The notes: generated from the letters alone by a model not told the origin. Shown: positions 1-9,685, counted from the stretch's first letter. The stretch: 64,000 bases of DNA from Bartonella sp. AU16XJBT (GCF_028618665.1 NZ_JAQITF010000007.1:1-64000), one strand, 5' to 3'. Made by a program: numbers and translations.

Positions 1-3000
1 GTCTTGATACGAATATCAAGAATGTGAATGATCGTATTAAGGAAGTGTCTGAAAGTGTTGCACATGATTCCTTGTTATGGAGTGATGACGCTCATGCTTT
101 TGTAGCGCGTCATGAAAAGAGCAAAGGTGAAAAAGGTAGAGCTGTAGCAACCCAAGAAAACAGCAAGATTACATTTCTGCACGCTGGTGATGTTTCTAAG
201 GATTCGACAGACGCTATTACAGGTGGTCAGCTTTATTCAATGGGCGGCGAAATTTTAAAGTATTTGGGTGGTGGAGCTAAGTACGAGAATGGTCAATGGA
301 CAGAACCCAGTTTCAAGATTAAAAAATTTGCATCTGATGGTAGTACAACAGATGAAAGTTATTCAAGTGTAGCAGCTGCTTTTGAAGGTGTGAATAGTTC
401 TTTTTCAGATCTTCATAAAGAGATTAAGAATGAAATTACCAATGTAAAAGGTGATAGTCTTGTTAAGTGGGATGAAGAGAAACAACTAGTCAGGATTGGT
501 GGAGAAAAAGATGGTTCTGCAATCAATATTGCAGATAAGGGGAATAAGGATAGAATCCTTTCAGGCGTAAAGAAAGCAGAAAAGTCCAATGAAGCCGTTA
601 ATAAAGCGCAGCTTGATGAGAACGTGGATAAACTTTCTAAAGATATTGAAGATGTTCGTTCTGTGGCGGTTTTTTATGATTACGATACAGAAGAGATCAA
701 TCCACTTATGAGATCAGCGCGTAAAGCGAAACAAACCAGTGTGACTTTTGGAAATCCAAAGGAAGGTACTGTTAGTTTGCGTAATGTTGGAAATGGTAAT
801 ATTGCCAAGGATTCAAATGAAGCAGTAAATGGTTCGCAGCTTTTTGAGACAAATAGTAAGGTTTCTACTTATTTAGGCGGTGATGCTAAGTATGAGAATG
901 GTCAATGGGCAGCCCCAAGCTTCAAGGTTACAACAGTCAAAGATGATGGCAACTCTGAAGAGAAGAGTTATGGAAATGTAGCTGAAGCTTTAGCGGGTGT
1001 TGGCACTTCCCTCACAAATGTAAAAAATGAGATTACCAATGAAATTGCCAATGTGAAAGGCGATAGCCTTGTTAAGTTTGATGAAAAGGCAAATCTGATC
1101 AAGATTGGTGGCGAAAAAGAAGGTACGAGTATCAGTATTTCGGATAAGGATAGAGGGGATAGAACGCTTTCCGGTGTGAAAACAGCAACGAAGGACAATG
1201 AAGCCGTTAATAAAGCGCAGCTTGATGAGAACGTGGATAAACTTTCTAAAGATATTGAAGATGTTCGTTCTGTGGCGGTTTTTTATGATTACGATACAGA
1301 AGAGGATTCAGAAGAGATCAATCCACTTATGAGATCAGCGCGTAAAGCGAAACAAACCAGTGTGACTTTTGGAAATCCAAAGGAAGGTACTGTTAGTTTA
1401 CGTAATGTCGGTAATGGTAATGTTGCTGAAGCTTCAAATGAAGCAGTAAATGGTTCGCAGCTTCATTCATTAGGCGATAAGGCTGCGACATATTTAGGTG
1501 GTAGTGCAACATTTACAGAGGGTGTTTTTACCGCTCCGACTTATAATATTTCTAATATTACTGACGATGGTACGGCAACAGAAAAGTCATATAGCGATGT
1601 TGGTAGTGCGTTTGCTGGTCTTGATACGAGTGTCAAGAATGTGAATACTCATCTAACGAATGAGATCAAAAATTTTAATGAAAAACTAACGAATATTACG
1701 CAAGAAGTCCAAGGTGATGCCTTGTTATGGAATGAAAGTGAAAAAGCGTTTGTAGCCTTGCATGGGGATAAGGAAAGCAAAACAAGCAGCAGGATCACAT
1801 CACTTGCGGCTGGTTCTATAGCATCAGGCTCGAGCGATGCGGTTACGGGTGGACAGCTTCATACTATTACAGATGATTTATCAAAGATTTTAGGTGGTAC
1901 TGTATCCTTTGATGGTGAAAGCTTTAAAGGACCAAAGTATGACTTATCGACAGTTTCTAAAGATGGTAAGGTAGATGACAAAACCTATGAGGATGTTGGT
2001 TTGGCCTTTAAAGGACTTGATGATAATATCCAGATTGTGAACGATCGTATTAAGGAAGTCTCAGAGGGCGTTGCGCATGATTCCTTGTTGTGGAATGATG
2101 AGGCCAATGCCTTTGTAGCGCGTCATGAAAAGAGCAAAGGTGAAAAAAGCAGAGCTGTAGCAACTCAAGAAAACAGCAAGATTACATTTCTTTTAGATGG
2201 TGATGTTTCTAAGGATTCGACAGATGCTATTACAGGTGGTCAGCTTTATTCAATGAGCAATACGCTTGCGACCTATTTTGGCGGTGGAGCTGAATATAAG
2301 GATGGCCAATGGACAGATCCTAGCTTCAAAGTTAAGCAAATCGGCTCTGATGGCGATATTGGTGAGGAGTCCTATAACAATGTAGCAGATGCTTTATCTG
2401 GTGTTGGATCTTCTTTCAAGAGTATTCATGATGAGATTAGCACTATGATAAGTGATAGCCTTGTGAAGCAAGAAGACAAAACTAATCGTATTACTGTTGG
2501 AGCAGAAACAGGTGGGGGTGAAATCAATATAGCCAACAAGAATAAAGAAGATCGGACTCTTTCTGGTGTAAAGAAAGCAGAGAATGATAATGAAGCTGTT
2601 AATAAAGGTCAGCTTGATAAAAGTTTAAAAGATCTTTCTGATAATCTTCAATCTGATGAATCAGCCGTTGTTCATTATGATAAAAAAGATGGAGAAAATG
2701 GCGGCATTAATTATACAAGTGTGACTTTGGGTAAAGGTAAGGATTCTACAGCTGTGGGTCTCCATAATGTTGCGGATGGTTCTATAGCATCAGGCTCGAG
2801 TGATGCGGTTACGGGTGGACAGCTTTATACACTAGGGAGCAGTGTTGCAAAGTCTTTAGGAGGAGAAGCTAGCTATGAGAGTGGCAAATGGGTAGCCCCA
2901 AGCTTCAAAGTTAAGACAGTTAAAGAAGATGGCAGTGCTGTTGAAGAGAGCAGCTATGATGATATAGTTTCAGCCTTTGCGGGAGTAGGTACGTCTTTTG

Positions 3001-5900
3001 AGAATCTTCAAAAAGAGGTTACTCAAAGCAATACGGAGGTTACTGAAAATATTAAGCAGAATGCACTATTGTGGAGTGATAGTGCAAAAGCGTTTGTAGC
3101 GCAGCATGGAGAAAAAGATGGTGAAAAGACAAACAGCAAGATTACCTCTCTTCAAAATGGAGAGATTTCTGAACACTCAACGGATGCGGTTACGGGTGGA
3201 CAGATTTATTCATTGAATAAGACGGTTGCTTCATATTTTGGCGGTGGTGCTGGATATAATGATAAGGGAGAATGGGCAGCGCCAAGTTTCAAACTTAAAA
3301 CCATTAATTCAGATGGCACTCCTAGTGAAGAGAAGAGTTATGATAATGTAGCGGATGCCTTTGCTGATGTTAGCAGCTCATTCACGAATATTAAAAATGA
3401 TATTACTAATGTAGTAAGCGATAGCCTTGTTAAGCAAGATGCCGAAACAAAGGTTATCAAAATTGGTGGCGAAAAAGATGGTGCTGCAATCACTATTGCC
3501 GATAAAGACAGTAAGAGTCGCACTCTTTCTGGCGTGAAGGAGGCAGAACAGGACGATGAGGCAGTTAACAAGGGTCAGCTTGATAAAAATGTAACGAAAC
3601 TTTCTGATGAAATTAAAGAGGTGCGTTCAGCTGCAGTTTTCTATGATTATGATGAGGAAGAAGCTTCAGATGACGTCCGCGGATTTACAAGATCAGCTCG
3701 TAAAGTTAACAAAGATAGTGTGACTTTTGGAGACCCAAGTAAAGGTCAAGTTGCATTACATAATGTTGCCGATGGTAAGATTGCCAAAGATTCTCATGAT
3801 GTTATCAATGGTAATCAGATTGATGCAATCTCTCAGGATGTTGCTAAATTTTTGGGTGGTGATGCAAAATTTAGCGATGGCACGTTTACTGATCCCACTT
3901 ATAAATTATCTAAGATTTCTACAGAGGGTAAGGTAGAAGAGGGCGAATTTAAAGATGTTGGTACAGCTTTTGAAGGGCTTGATACTAGTGTCAAGAATGT
4001 AAACCAGCGTATTAAGGATGTTTCTGAAAGTGTTTCTCAGGATTCTTTGAACTGGAGCAATGATAAAGGTGCCTTTGTAGCGCAGCATGGAGAAAAAGAT
4101 GGTGAGAAGACAGCCAGCAAGATCACCTCACTTGCGGATGGCTCTATAGCATCGGGCTCGAGTGATGCGGTTAATGGTGGACAGATTTATTCTTTGAATC
4201 AGACGCTAGCCAAGTATTTTGGTGGTGAAATGAAGTATGAAGATGACGAATGGAGCGAACCAACGTTCACGCTTAAAACCTACAATGCAGATGGTACGGA
4301 AGGTGATCCACAGGAACATCATAATGTAGCGGAAGCGTTTGCAGGAATTGATAAGAATGTTCAGAACATTGTTAAAGACTTTAATGAAAAAGTCACGAAC
4401 ATCACAGAATCTGTGCAAGGCGATGCCTTGTTGTGGGACAAGACTACAGGTGCCTTTGTAGCGCAGCATGGAGAAAAAGATGGTGAGAAGACAGCCAGCA
4501 AGATCACCTCACTTGCGGATGGCTCTATAGCATCGGGCTCGAGTGATGCGGTTAATGGTGGACAGATTTATGATCTGAATCAGTCTCTAGCGACGTATTT
4601 TGGTGGTGATGCTAAGTATGTTGATGGAGAATGGAGCCTTCCAGGTTTCAAGATAATGACTTTCCAAGAAGATGGCAGCTTTGAAGAGGAGGATTATGAT
4701 AGCATTGCAGCTGCGTTTGCCGGTATCAATAAGGTTTTCAAGAATCTTCATAATGAGATTTCAGACAACATTGAGCAGAATGCGTTGTTGTGGAGTGATG
4801 ATGCCGGTGCGTTTGTAGCGCAACATGGAGAAGAAGGTAAAAAGGACAACAGCAAGATCACGTTCCTTGCGGAAGGTAAGATATCAGAAGATTCAACGGA
4901 TGCAATTAATGGTGGTCAGATTTATACTCTTCAACAGAGCTTTGCCTCCTATTTTGGTGGAGGAGCTGGTTATGATAAGGAAGGGAACTGGCAAGCCCCC
5001 ACATTCTACGTTCAAGCATTCAATGAAGATGGTACGAAAGGTGATAAAGAAGAGCGTAAGAGTGTTTCTGAAGCATTTGATGTTGTTAATGACAGCATGA
5101 GCACAATCAACGATCGTATAAAAGAAGTTGAAAAGGATGTTTCTTCGAATGGTCTGAATTGGAATGAAAAGGAAGGGAGCTATGATGCGTCTCACGCTGA
5201 TGATCAGGGGGTTAAGAGTCCTAGTAAGATTATCAATGTAGAGGATGGGAAAGTAGACGAAGATTCGAAAGAAGCAGTTAATGGAGGTCAGCTTTGGAAA
5301 ACCCAGCAGATGATTACAGATCAGGTCAAGGATATTGAAACTAAATTTACGGAGGGCTCTGTTCAGTATGATAAAGATGCTGATGGTAACAAGACCAACA
5401 AAGTTACGTTGGTTGGTGGCGATGACAGTTCTCCAGTGTTAATAGACAATGTAGCGGATGGAAAGATTGAAAATGGTTCGAAAGAAGCTGTTAATGGAGG
5501 TCAGTTACATGATTACACAGAACAGCAGATGAAGACGGTTCTTGAAGATGCCAAAAAGTATACGGATAAACAAGTTTCTAATATTGTAAAAGATGGCGTT
5601 AATGAGGCTAATTCGTATACGGATATGAAGTTTGAGACGCTAAATTATGCTGTTGAGGATGTTCGCAAGGAAGCAAGACAAGCAGCAGCGATTGGTTTAG
5701 CGGTATCCAACTTACGTTACTATGATATACCAGGATCTTTAAGTGTTTCATTTGGTAGTGGTTTGTGGCGCAGTCAATCCGCATTTGCTATTGGGGCTGG
5801 TTATACATCTGAAGATGGAAATATTCGGTCGAATGTATCTATTACGAGTGCTGGAGGTCACTGGGGGATAGGTGCTGGAATTACTCTGAGGTTGAGATGA
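1..5900 (+). CDS. Trimeric autotransporter adhesin, BadA/Vomp type (5'-truncated by window edge)
   Basis: The reading frame is open at the left edge (first whole codon at base 3), so the signal peptide and N-terminal head lie outside the window. A GTG at 24 is in frame but is only an internal valine. About 1,965 residues are visible. They are a repetitive neck/stalk with 13 copies of an (E/D)AV(N/T)G(G/S)Q(L/I) neck motif, 4 EAVNK(A/G)QL motifs, 8 modules of the LLW...AFVA.H type and 4 of the DSLVK...GGEK type. The last ~90 residues form a YadA-like membrane anchor, with the segment AAAIGLAVSNL followed by four beta strands. The family forms trimers on the outer surface; Bartonella BadA and Vomp proteins bind host matrix and cells. 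Exact internal repeats (591-788 with 1200-1409; 4067-4190 with 4448-4571) point to copy-number change by recombination. The stop overlaps the next gene. Family assignment is secure; the ligand and full length cannot be read here. Confidence 0.95.
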   Translation, partial: LDTNIKNVNDRIKEVSESVAHDSLLWSDDAHAFVARHEKSKGEKGRAVATQENSKITFLHAGDVSKDSTDAITGGQLYSMGGEILKYLGGGAKYENGQWTEPSFKIKKFASDGSTTDESYSSVAAAFEGVNSSFSDLHKEIKNEITNVKGDSLVKWDEEKQLVRIGGEKDGSAINIADKGNKDRILSGVKKAEKSNEAVNKAQLDENVDKLSKDIEDVRSVAVFYDYDTEEINPLMRSARKAKQTSVTFGNPKEGTVSLRNVGNGNIAKDSNEAVNGSQLFETNSKVSTYLGGDAKYENGQWAAPSFKVTTVKDDGNSEEKSYGNVAEALAGVGTSLTNVKNEITNEIANVKGDSLVKFDEKANLIKIGGEKEGTSISISDKDRGDRTLSGVKTATKDNEAVNKAQLDENVDKLSKDIEDVRSVAVFYDYDTEEDSEEINPLMRSARKAKQTSVTFGNPKEGTVSLRNVGNGNVAEASNEAVNGSQLHSLGDKAATYLGGSATFTEGVFTAPTYNISNITDDGTATEKSYSDVGSAFAGLDTSVKNVNTHLTNEIKNFNEKLTNITQEVQGDALLWNESEKAFVALHGDKESKTSSRITSLAAGSIASGSSDAVTGGQLHTITDDLSKILGGTVSFDGESFKGPKYDLSTVSKDGKVDDKTYEDVGLAFKGLDDNIQIVNDRIKEVSEGVAHDSLLWNDEANAFVARHEKSKGEKSRAVATQENSKITFLLDGDVSKDSTDAITGGQLYSMSNTLATYFGGGAEYKDGQWTDPSFKVKQIGSDGDIGEESYNNVADALSGVGSSFKSIHDEISTMISDSLVKQEDKTNRITVGAETGGGEINIANKNKEDRTLSGVKKAENDNEAVNKGQLDKSLKDLSDNLQSDESAVVHYDKKDGENGGINYTSVTLGKGKDSTAVGLHNVADGSIASGSSDAVTGGQLYTLGSSVAKSLGGEASYESGKWVAPSFKVKTVKEDGSAVEESSYDDIVSAFAGVGTSFENLQKEVTQSNTEVTENIKQNALLWSDSAKAFVAQHGEKDGEKTNSKITSLQNGEISEHSTDAVTGGQIYSLNKTVASYFGGGAGYNDKGEWAAPSFKLKTINSDGTPSEEKSYDNVADAFADVSSSFTNIKNDITNVVSDSLVKQDAETKVIKIGGEKDGAAITIADKDSKSRTLSGVKEAEQDDEAVNKGQLDKNVTKLSDEIKEVRSAAVFYDYDEEEASDDVRGFTRSARKVNKDSVTFGDPSKGQVALHNVADGKIAKDSHDVINGNQIDAISQDVAKFLGGDAKFSDGTFTDPTYKLSKISTEGKVEEGEFKDVGTAFEGLDTSVKNVNQRIKDVSESVSQDSLNWSNDKGAFVAQHGEKDGEKTASKITSLADGSIASGSSDAVNGGQIYSLNQTLAKYFGGEMKYEDDEWSEPTFTLKTYNADGTEGDPQEHHNVAEAFAGIDKNVQNIVKDFNEKVTNITESVQGDALLWDKTTGAFVAQHGEKDGEKTASKITSLADGSIASGSSDAVNGGQIYDLNQSLATYFGGDAKYVDGEWSLPGFKIMTFQEDGSFEEEDYDSIAAAFAGINKVFKNLHNEISDNIEQNALLWSDDAGAFVAQHGEEGKKDNSKITFLAEGKISEDSTDAINGGQIYTLQQSFASYFGGGAGYDKEGNWQAPTFYVQAFNEDGTKGDKEERKSVSEAFDVVNDSMSTINDRIKEVEKDVSSNGLNWNEKEGSYDASHADDQGVKSPSKIINVEDGKVDEDSKEAVNGGQLWKTQQMITDQVKDIETKFTEGSVQYDKDADGNKTNKVTLVGGDDSSPVLIDNVADGKIENGSKEAVNGGQLHDYTEQQMKTVLEDAKKYTDKQVSNIVKDGVNEANSYTDMKFETLNYAVEDVRKEARQAAAIGLAVSNLRYYDIPGSLSVSFGSGLWRSQSAFAIGAGYTSEDGNIRSNVSITSAGGHWGIGAGITLRLR
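591..788 (+). repeat. Long in-frame repeat in adhesin stalk, copy 1
   Basis: This stretch, encoding the segment from EAVNKAQLDENVDKL to GTVSLRN, recurs almost unchanged at 1200-1409. The later copy carries a 12-base in-frame insertion (gattcagaagag, adding DSEE). Near-identity at the DNA level implies recent duplication or ongoing gene conversion within the stalk. Confidence 0.9.
1200..1409 (+). repeat. Long in-frame repeat in adhesin stalk, copy 2
   Basis: This is the second copy of the 591-788 stalk unit. It differs by a 12-base insertion after GATACAGAAGAG and by a few single-base changes near its end. Confidence 0.9.
4067..4190 (+). repeat. 124-bp exact in-frame repeat in adhesin, copy 1
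   Basis: The sequence from AGGTGCCTTTGTAG to GGACAGATTTAT is identical, base for base, to 4448-4571. The offset is 381 bp, or exactly 127 codons, so unequal crossing-over between the copies would add or remove one 127-residue stalk unit without a frameshift. Confidence 0.93.
4448..4571 (+). repeat. 124-bp exact in-frame repeat in adhesin, copy 2
   Basis: This is the second identical copy of the 4067-4190 unit. It encodes the GAFVAQHGEKDGEK to DAVNGGQIY part of the stalk. Confidence 0.93.
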
Positions 5901-6493
5901 TAATAGAAAAAATGGCTGCTATTGTAAAAAAGAGAAGTATGTTAATAAAAGTTCTGTTTGCTCTTGTCTTAATAGGCAAGAGCGAAAGCTTTGCTAACGA
6001 GAACAATAATATTTATACAGTGCATCCACCGCACTTATCGATACCTAGAGGAGAACCAGGTGAAACACGTCGAATTATTATGCAGTTTTATGACTGGACT
6101 TTGATTTGTGATGAAAAACAAAAGCTTAAGCAAGGTATATGTAATGTGACACAGACTGTTCATGATCAGGAAGGAAATACCGTTTTTAGTTGGTCTCTTG
6201 TTTCTACGACAAATGGTCAAGCAGTGATTCTTTTTCGAACATTACCAAATTCTGATATAAATGTTCCGATTCAAATGTTTGTGAAAGGTGTAAAAAAACC
6301 TGTTCTTATTCATTATACGCAGTGTAATGAAACGGTTTGTTTGGCACAATCACCAGTAGGGCCGGTTCTTACTAAACAAATAGAGCAGGACAATACAGTA
6401 CGTATTTCCTATAAACTTAAAGAGGGAAAGGTATTTTCTTTTACTGTGCCATTTAAAGGATTAAACGCAGCGCTTAATTCTTTGCGCCCTTAG
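5897..6493 (+). CDS. IalB-family (invasion-associated locus B) secreted protein
   Basis: A protein of 198 residues with a hydrophobic signal-like segment at about residues 13-33, ending near SFAN, and a mature IalB-type domain. The features shared with the classical IalB at 18105 are a W-x-x-x-C block (WTLIC, about residue 74), a second Cys shortly after (GIC), and a Cys pair around residues 143-148 (QCNETVC). The four cysteines are spaced as in IalB, suggesting two disulfides in the periplasm or outside the cell. The ATG overlaps the TGA of the adhesin (ATGA), so translation is probably coupled and the two proteins may act together. Bartonella carry several IalB paralogues; the biochemical role of the family is not settled. 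The family call is firm; any link to adhesin export is inference. Confidence 0.85.
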   Translation: MIIEKMAAIVKKRSMLIKVLFALVLIGKSESFANENNNIYTVHPPHLSIPRGEPGETRRIIMQFYDWTLICDEKQKLKQGICNVTQTVHDQEGNTVFSWSLVSTTNGQAVILFRTLPNSDINVPIQMFVKGVKKPVLIHYTQCNETVCLAQSPVGPVLTKQIEQDNTVRISYKLKEGKVFSFTVPFKGLNAALNSLRP

Positions 6494-7443
6494 AAATTCA
6501 TTGAGTATTTTTAACAAGAGACATTTTTTCATAAATCGTTGTGTTATATTTTTGAATGTAAATTATAAGGTGCAATAAGTGAGAAGTTTTATGTAATATG
6601 ATAGAGAGGTGATTTATTCGAAAGAGTGGGAGTTTTATGAAGTTAAAGCCACAATGAGTGCTTTATATAATAGAAAATTAGGTTAGAGCGTTCCACAAAT
6701 CTTAAGAGTGATGGCGTTAGTTGTTAGCAATAAAAAGTGATTAGAAATACTCAATTTTAAATAAATAGAAATATGGCTTCCTTACTAATAAGAAGCAGGC
6801 TAGGATTTTTTCGAAGTTTCATATGGCTTTTTAAAGCAGTCTGATTAAAGATTAATATTTTTCAATTGAAATATTATAATAACAAGTAAATTTATAATCC
6901 TAGAGAATTTTTTGAATGATAATTTTTCTTTGTATTCACGAGATAACGACTATCGTAATTATATTTTGTAGGACCATGAAGCTTTTCTTCTAGCATAATC
7001 AAAGCCATTTTGTTGCATATAACAAACGAGGTCCGTTTGTGGATAACGCGATTAAAAAAAAGAAAAATTTTTTCTTATAAACTCTATCAATATATAGGTT
7101 GTTGCAACCTTAAGCGTTAGCAAAGAGTATGAAGGTACTGGTTTGTTACAATAGAGCTATACTTCGTGTGAATGATATAAAAATAGCATAATTTACGAAA
7201 TTGATGTGAACGTAAACGATTAATTTATAGTTTTAAGTTCATAAAGAGAAGTATGACTTCACGGAAACATCAAAGGATTATACAAAATTTGAATGATACT
7301 AGCGTAGAAAATTTCGATGATAAGAAAAAAGGGAATGGTTTCTTGTATTTTATCATTTGATGCTGCATTGTTGCTTTATTTAGGAATGAGCAGAAGAGTT
7401 TTCGCGTTTATTTATTGGGGGAAACGCTCAAGGGATAAGAGAA
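6494..7443 (+). other. 950-bp gene-free region downstream of the adhesin locus
   Basis: AT-rich DNA with stops in all frames and no ORF showing protein-family character. It contains a possible weak third copy of an intergenic element also found on both sides of ugpBAEC, ending in a GTGGATAA block at 7039-7046. No convincing terminator after the IalB-family gene and no clear promoter for gppA could be fixed by eye. In B. henselae, genus-specific regulatory RNAs act on badA; whether an RNA is encoded here cannot be decided from sequence alone. Confidence 0.5.
6990..7062 (+). repeat. Possible third, weak copy of the diverged intergenic element
   Basis: The order of short blocks (AATCAAAGC, TTGCATAT.AC, GAG, GTGGATAA, then ATT plus an A-run) matches the better-preserved copies at 43138-43257 and 48800-48922. 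Similarity is clearest in the last ~60 bases. It could be chance in AT-rich DNA, so this is a low-confidence call. Confidence 0.35.
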
Positions 7444-8754
7444 ATGACCCCGTTAAATTATGGTTCAAAAGAGATAAAGCAAGGAGAGTCATATGATACC
7501 GAAGTAAATCAGTTGTATGACCAGTGTGAGAATGATAGAAATAATCGTTCTGAATTGTCACGAACAGAGGCATGCTCTATCCTTGTTGATATAAAGAGGC
7601 AACAGAGAAAAAGACATTGTAAACAGAAACAGGTTTTGATTCAATCGGAGACAGCTTTTGAATTTTATAGTCAGACAATGATAGGTGCTCAAAAAACAAA
7701 AAAACTCAAAGCGCCTTTTCTCCGACGGTTTTCTCAAGTAAAATCTCCACCTCTTTATGCGGCTCTTGATTTGGGAACGAATAATTGTCGTCTTCTTATC
7801 GCATCTCCTAGCAAACCTGGATATTTTCGTGTTGTTGATGCTTTTTCTCGTATTGTACGATTGGGAGAAGGTTTAATAAATAATGGTTTTCTTAATACAC
7901 AAGCTATGGATCGTGCGATTGAAGCATTAAAGATTTGTCATTTAAAGCTAAAACAAAGGCATATTAAGCGTTATCGCTTGATTGCAACGGAAGCTTGCCG
8001 TTCAGCAGAAAACGGTAGACATTTTATTCAGCGTGTTTTGGATGAGACAGGTCTTGAATTAGAAATTGTTGATCGGCAAACAGAAGCACGTTTTGCTGTT
8101 ACAGGATGTAGTACACTTGTTGAACCAAATACTGAAGCAATTGTGCTTTTTGATATTGGAGGAGGATCATCAGAAATTGTGCTCCTTGATGTTTCTCAAA
8201 AGCGTTCTTTTCGTTTAGCTGGACAAATTACTGCTTGGACTTCTCTTCCTGTTGGTGTTGTTACGCTTGCTGAACGTTTTGGAGGGAATAATATTAGTTT
8301 AGATGATTTTGAAAAAATGAAAAGTTATGTGCGAGGGTTGTTAAATAATTTTTCAGATCGTCATAAATTAGGAGAGTTAGCGCAAGGATCGAAGTTTCAT
8401 CTTTTGGGAACCTCCGGTACGGTTACGACTTTAGCAGGGATGTATCTTAATTTAGAGCGTTATGATAGGAGGAAAGTAGATGGCATTTGGATGGATGATG
8501 CAGATATTACTCTTATGACAAAACGCTTATTGTCATGGGATATAGAAAAACGTGTCATAAATCCTTTTATTGGGCGAGAGAGGGCAGATTTAGTTTTAGC
8601 TGGTTGTGCAATTTTAGATGTTATTCGAGAAGTTTGGCCAAGTCAGCGTTTAAGAGTTGCTGATCGTGGATTAAGGGAAGGAATTTTGATAGAGCTGATG
8701 TTACGCGATGGTGTGTGGTGTCGTCGTAGAAAGAGCAGAGATTTCAAGCGTTAA
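7444..8754 (+). CDS. Ppx/GppA family phosphatase (exopolyphosphatase or pppGpp phosphohydrolase)
   Basis: A 436-residue protein of the ASKHA fold. The phosphate-binding P1 motif ALDLGTNNCRLLIA begins near residue 103, P2 appears as FDIGGGSSEIV near 235-245, and the later nucleotide-fold motif LLGTSGTVTTLAG lies near 320. Family members remove terminal phosphate from polyphosphate and/or convert pppGpp to ppGpp; sequence alone does not separate the two activities. The first ~95 residues are basic, polar and outside the catalytic domain. The start ATG follows GGATAAGAGA. RlmE follows after 29 bp, so the two are probably co-transcribed. Confidence 0.88.
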   Translation: MTPLNYGSKEIKQGESYDTEVNQLYDQCENDRNNRSELSRTEACSILVDIKRQQRKRHCKQKQVLIQSETAFEFYSQTMIGAQKTKKLKAPFLRRFSQVKSPPLYAALDLGTNNCRLLIASPSKPGYFRVVDAFSRIVRLGEGLINNGFLNTQAMDRAIEALKICHLKLKQRHIKRYRLIATEACRSAENGRHFIQRVLDETGLELEIVDRQTEARFAVTGCSTLVEPNTEAIVLFDIGGGSSEIVLLDVSQKRSFRLAGQITAWTSLPVGVVTLAERFGGNNISLDDFEKMKSYVRGLLNNFSDRHKLGELAQGSKFHLLGTSGTVTTLAGMYLNLERYDRRKVDGIWMDDADITLMTKRLLSWDIEKRVINPFIGRERADLVLAGCAILDVIREVWPSQRLRVADRGLREGILIELMLRDGVWCRRRKSRDFKR

Positions 8755-8783
8755 AGAATTAAATGTGGAGACAATGAATACAG

Positions 8784-9512
8784 ATGAAAAAAACAACCAA
8801 AACCCCAACGGGTGGCTATGGAGGTTCAGGATCACATGAATTATATCAGCGCGTAAAAAAGAAAACTGGAACCATTAAAGCTTCATCACGGCGATGGTTA
8901 GAGAGGCATTTGAATGATCCTTATGTTCATCAATCAAAAGTAGATGGTTATCGTTCGCGCGCGGCTTATAAACTCATTGAAATTAATGAGCGTTATAAGT
9001 TTCTGAAAAAAGGTCAAAAAGTTATTGATCTAGGGGCAGCACCGGGGGGATGGTGTCAGGTAGCTGAGCGCATAGTAGGATCAAGTGATGAAAAACCTAG
9101 TGTTGTTGGTATTGATTATTTGCATGTTGATCCATTGCCTAGAGTTGCGATGCTAGAAATGGATTTTTTACATGCAGATGCACCGCAGAAATTAATTGAA
9201 ACTCTAGGAACAAAACCCGATGTGGTTCTTTCTGATATGGCGGCGCCAACAACAGGTCATCGTCAGACGGATCATTTAAGAACGATTTATTTATGTGAAG
9301 TTGCAGCTGATTTTGCTCTTTCGGTTTTGAAGCCTGGGGGACATTTTTTAGCAAAGGCCTTTCAAGGAGGAGCAGAAAATACTCTTCTCGCAATGTTAAA
9401 ACAGCATTTTAAAAAAGTCTATCATGTTAAACCACCCGCAAGCCGATCAGAATCCGTGGAGCTTTATCTTCTAGCACTTGAATTTAAGGGAAAAACAAAA
9501 ATACAAGAATAG
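8784..9512 (+). CDS. rlmE: 23S rRNA (uridine-2'-O) methyltransferase RlmE (FtsJ/RrmJ)
   Basis: A 242-residue protein whose core matches Fts[10 protein letters not shown] near residue 55, SAM-binding [15 protein letters not shown] near 80-95, [10 protein letters not shown] near 150 and [14 protein letters not shown] near 182. The K-D-K-E catalytic set appears to be intact. The family methylates the 2'-OH of U2552 in the A-loop of 23S rRNA, a late step in large-subunit maturation. A basic 40-residue N-terminal extension precedes the core, as in other alphaproteobacterial copies. It sits directly behind the gppA-type gene and two genes before none but obgE, another ribosome assembly factor. Confidence 0.95.
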   Translation: MKKTTKTPTGGYGGSGSHELYQRVKKKTGTIKASSRRWLERHLNDPYVHQSKVDGYRSRAAYKLIEINERYKFLKKGQKVIDLGAAPGGWCQVAERIVGSSDEKPSVVGIDYLHVDPLPRVAMLEMDFLHADAPQKLIETLGTKPDVVLSDMAAPTTGHRQTDHLRTIYLCEVAADFALSVLKPGGHFLAKAFQGGAENTLLAMLKQHFKKVYHVKPPASRSESVELYLLALEFKGKTKIQE

Positions 9513-9513
9513 C

Positions 9514-9531
9514 GCCTTCTTTTAAGAAGGC
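9514..9531 (+). terminator. Weak hairpin after rlmE
   Basis: GCCTTCTT and AAGAAGGC form a short stem immediately after the rlmE stop. The following bases (TTCACTTTA) make only a poor T-tract, so termination may be partial. Confidence 0.45.
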
Positions 9532-9685
9532 TTCACTTTACTTAACCTATTTAAATGGGATGACTTTTTTCTCAAAGAGTTATCAGCAATAGTGACAGTT
9601 TTTCTGTTATCAATGATGAAAAACTGGTAAAATTAATGTATTGCCTATAGAGGTAGAGAAAGTGATTCCTCAGTGAGTGCTTCCA

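Noticed and set aside
968-1198. Open reverse frames inside the adhesin (also 3338-3571, 3906-4088, 4206-4469, 4893-5195)
   Set aside because: They mirror the repetitive coding strand, recur with its repeats, and have no ribosome binding sites or family features.
591-1409. Regular repeats that might suggest a CRISPR-like array
   Set aside because: The repeats are long, in frame and part of a protein-coding stalk; there are no short identical repeats with unique spacers and no cas genes.
6494-7443. tRNA or other structured RNA gene in the gap
   Set aside because: No TPsiC-like GGTTCRANYC block with paired arms was found here or in the other gaps.
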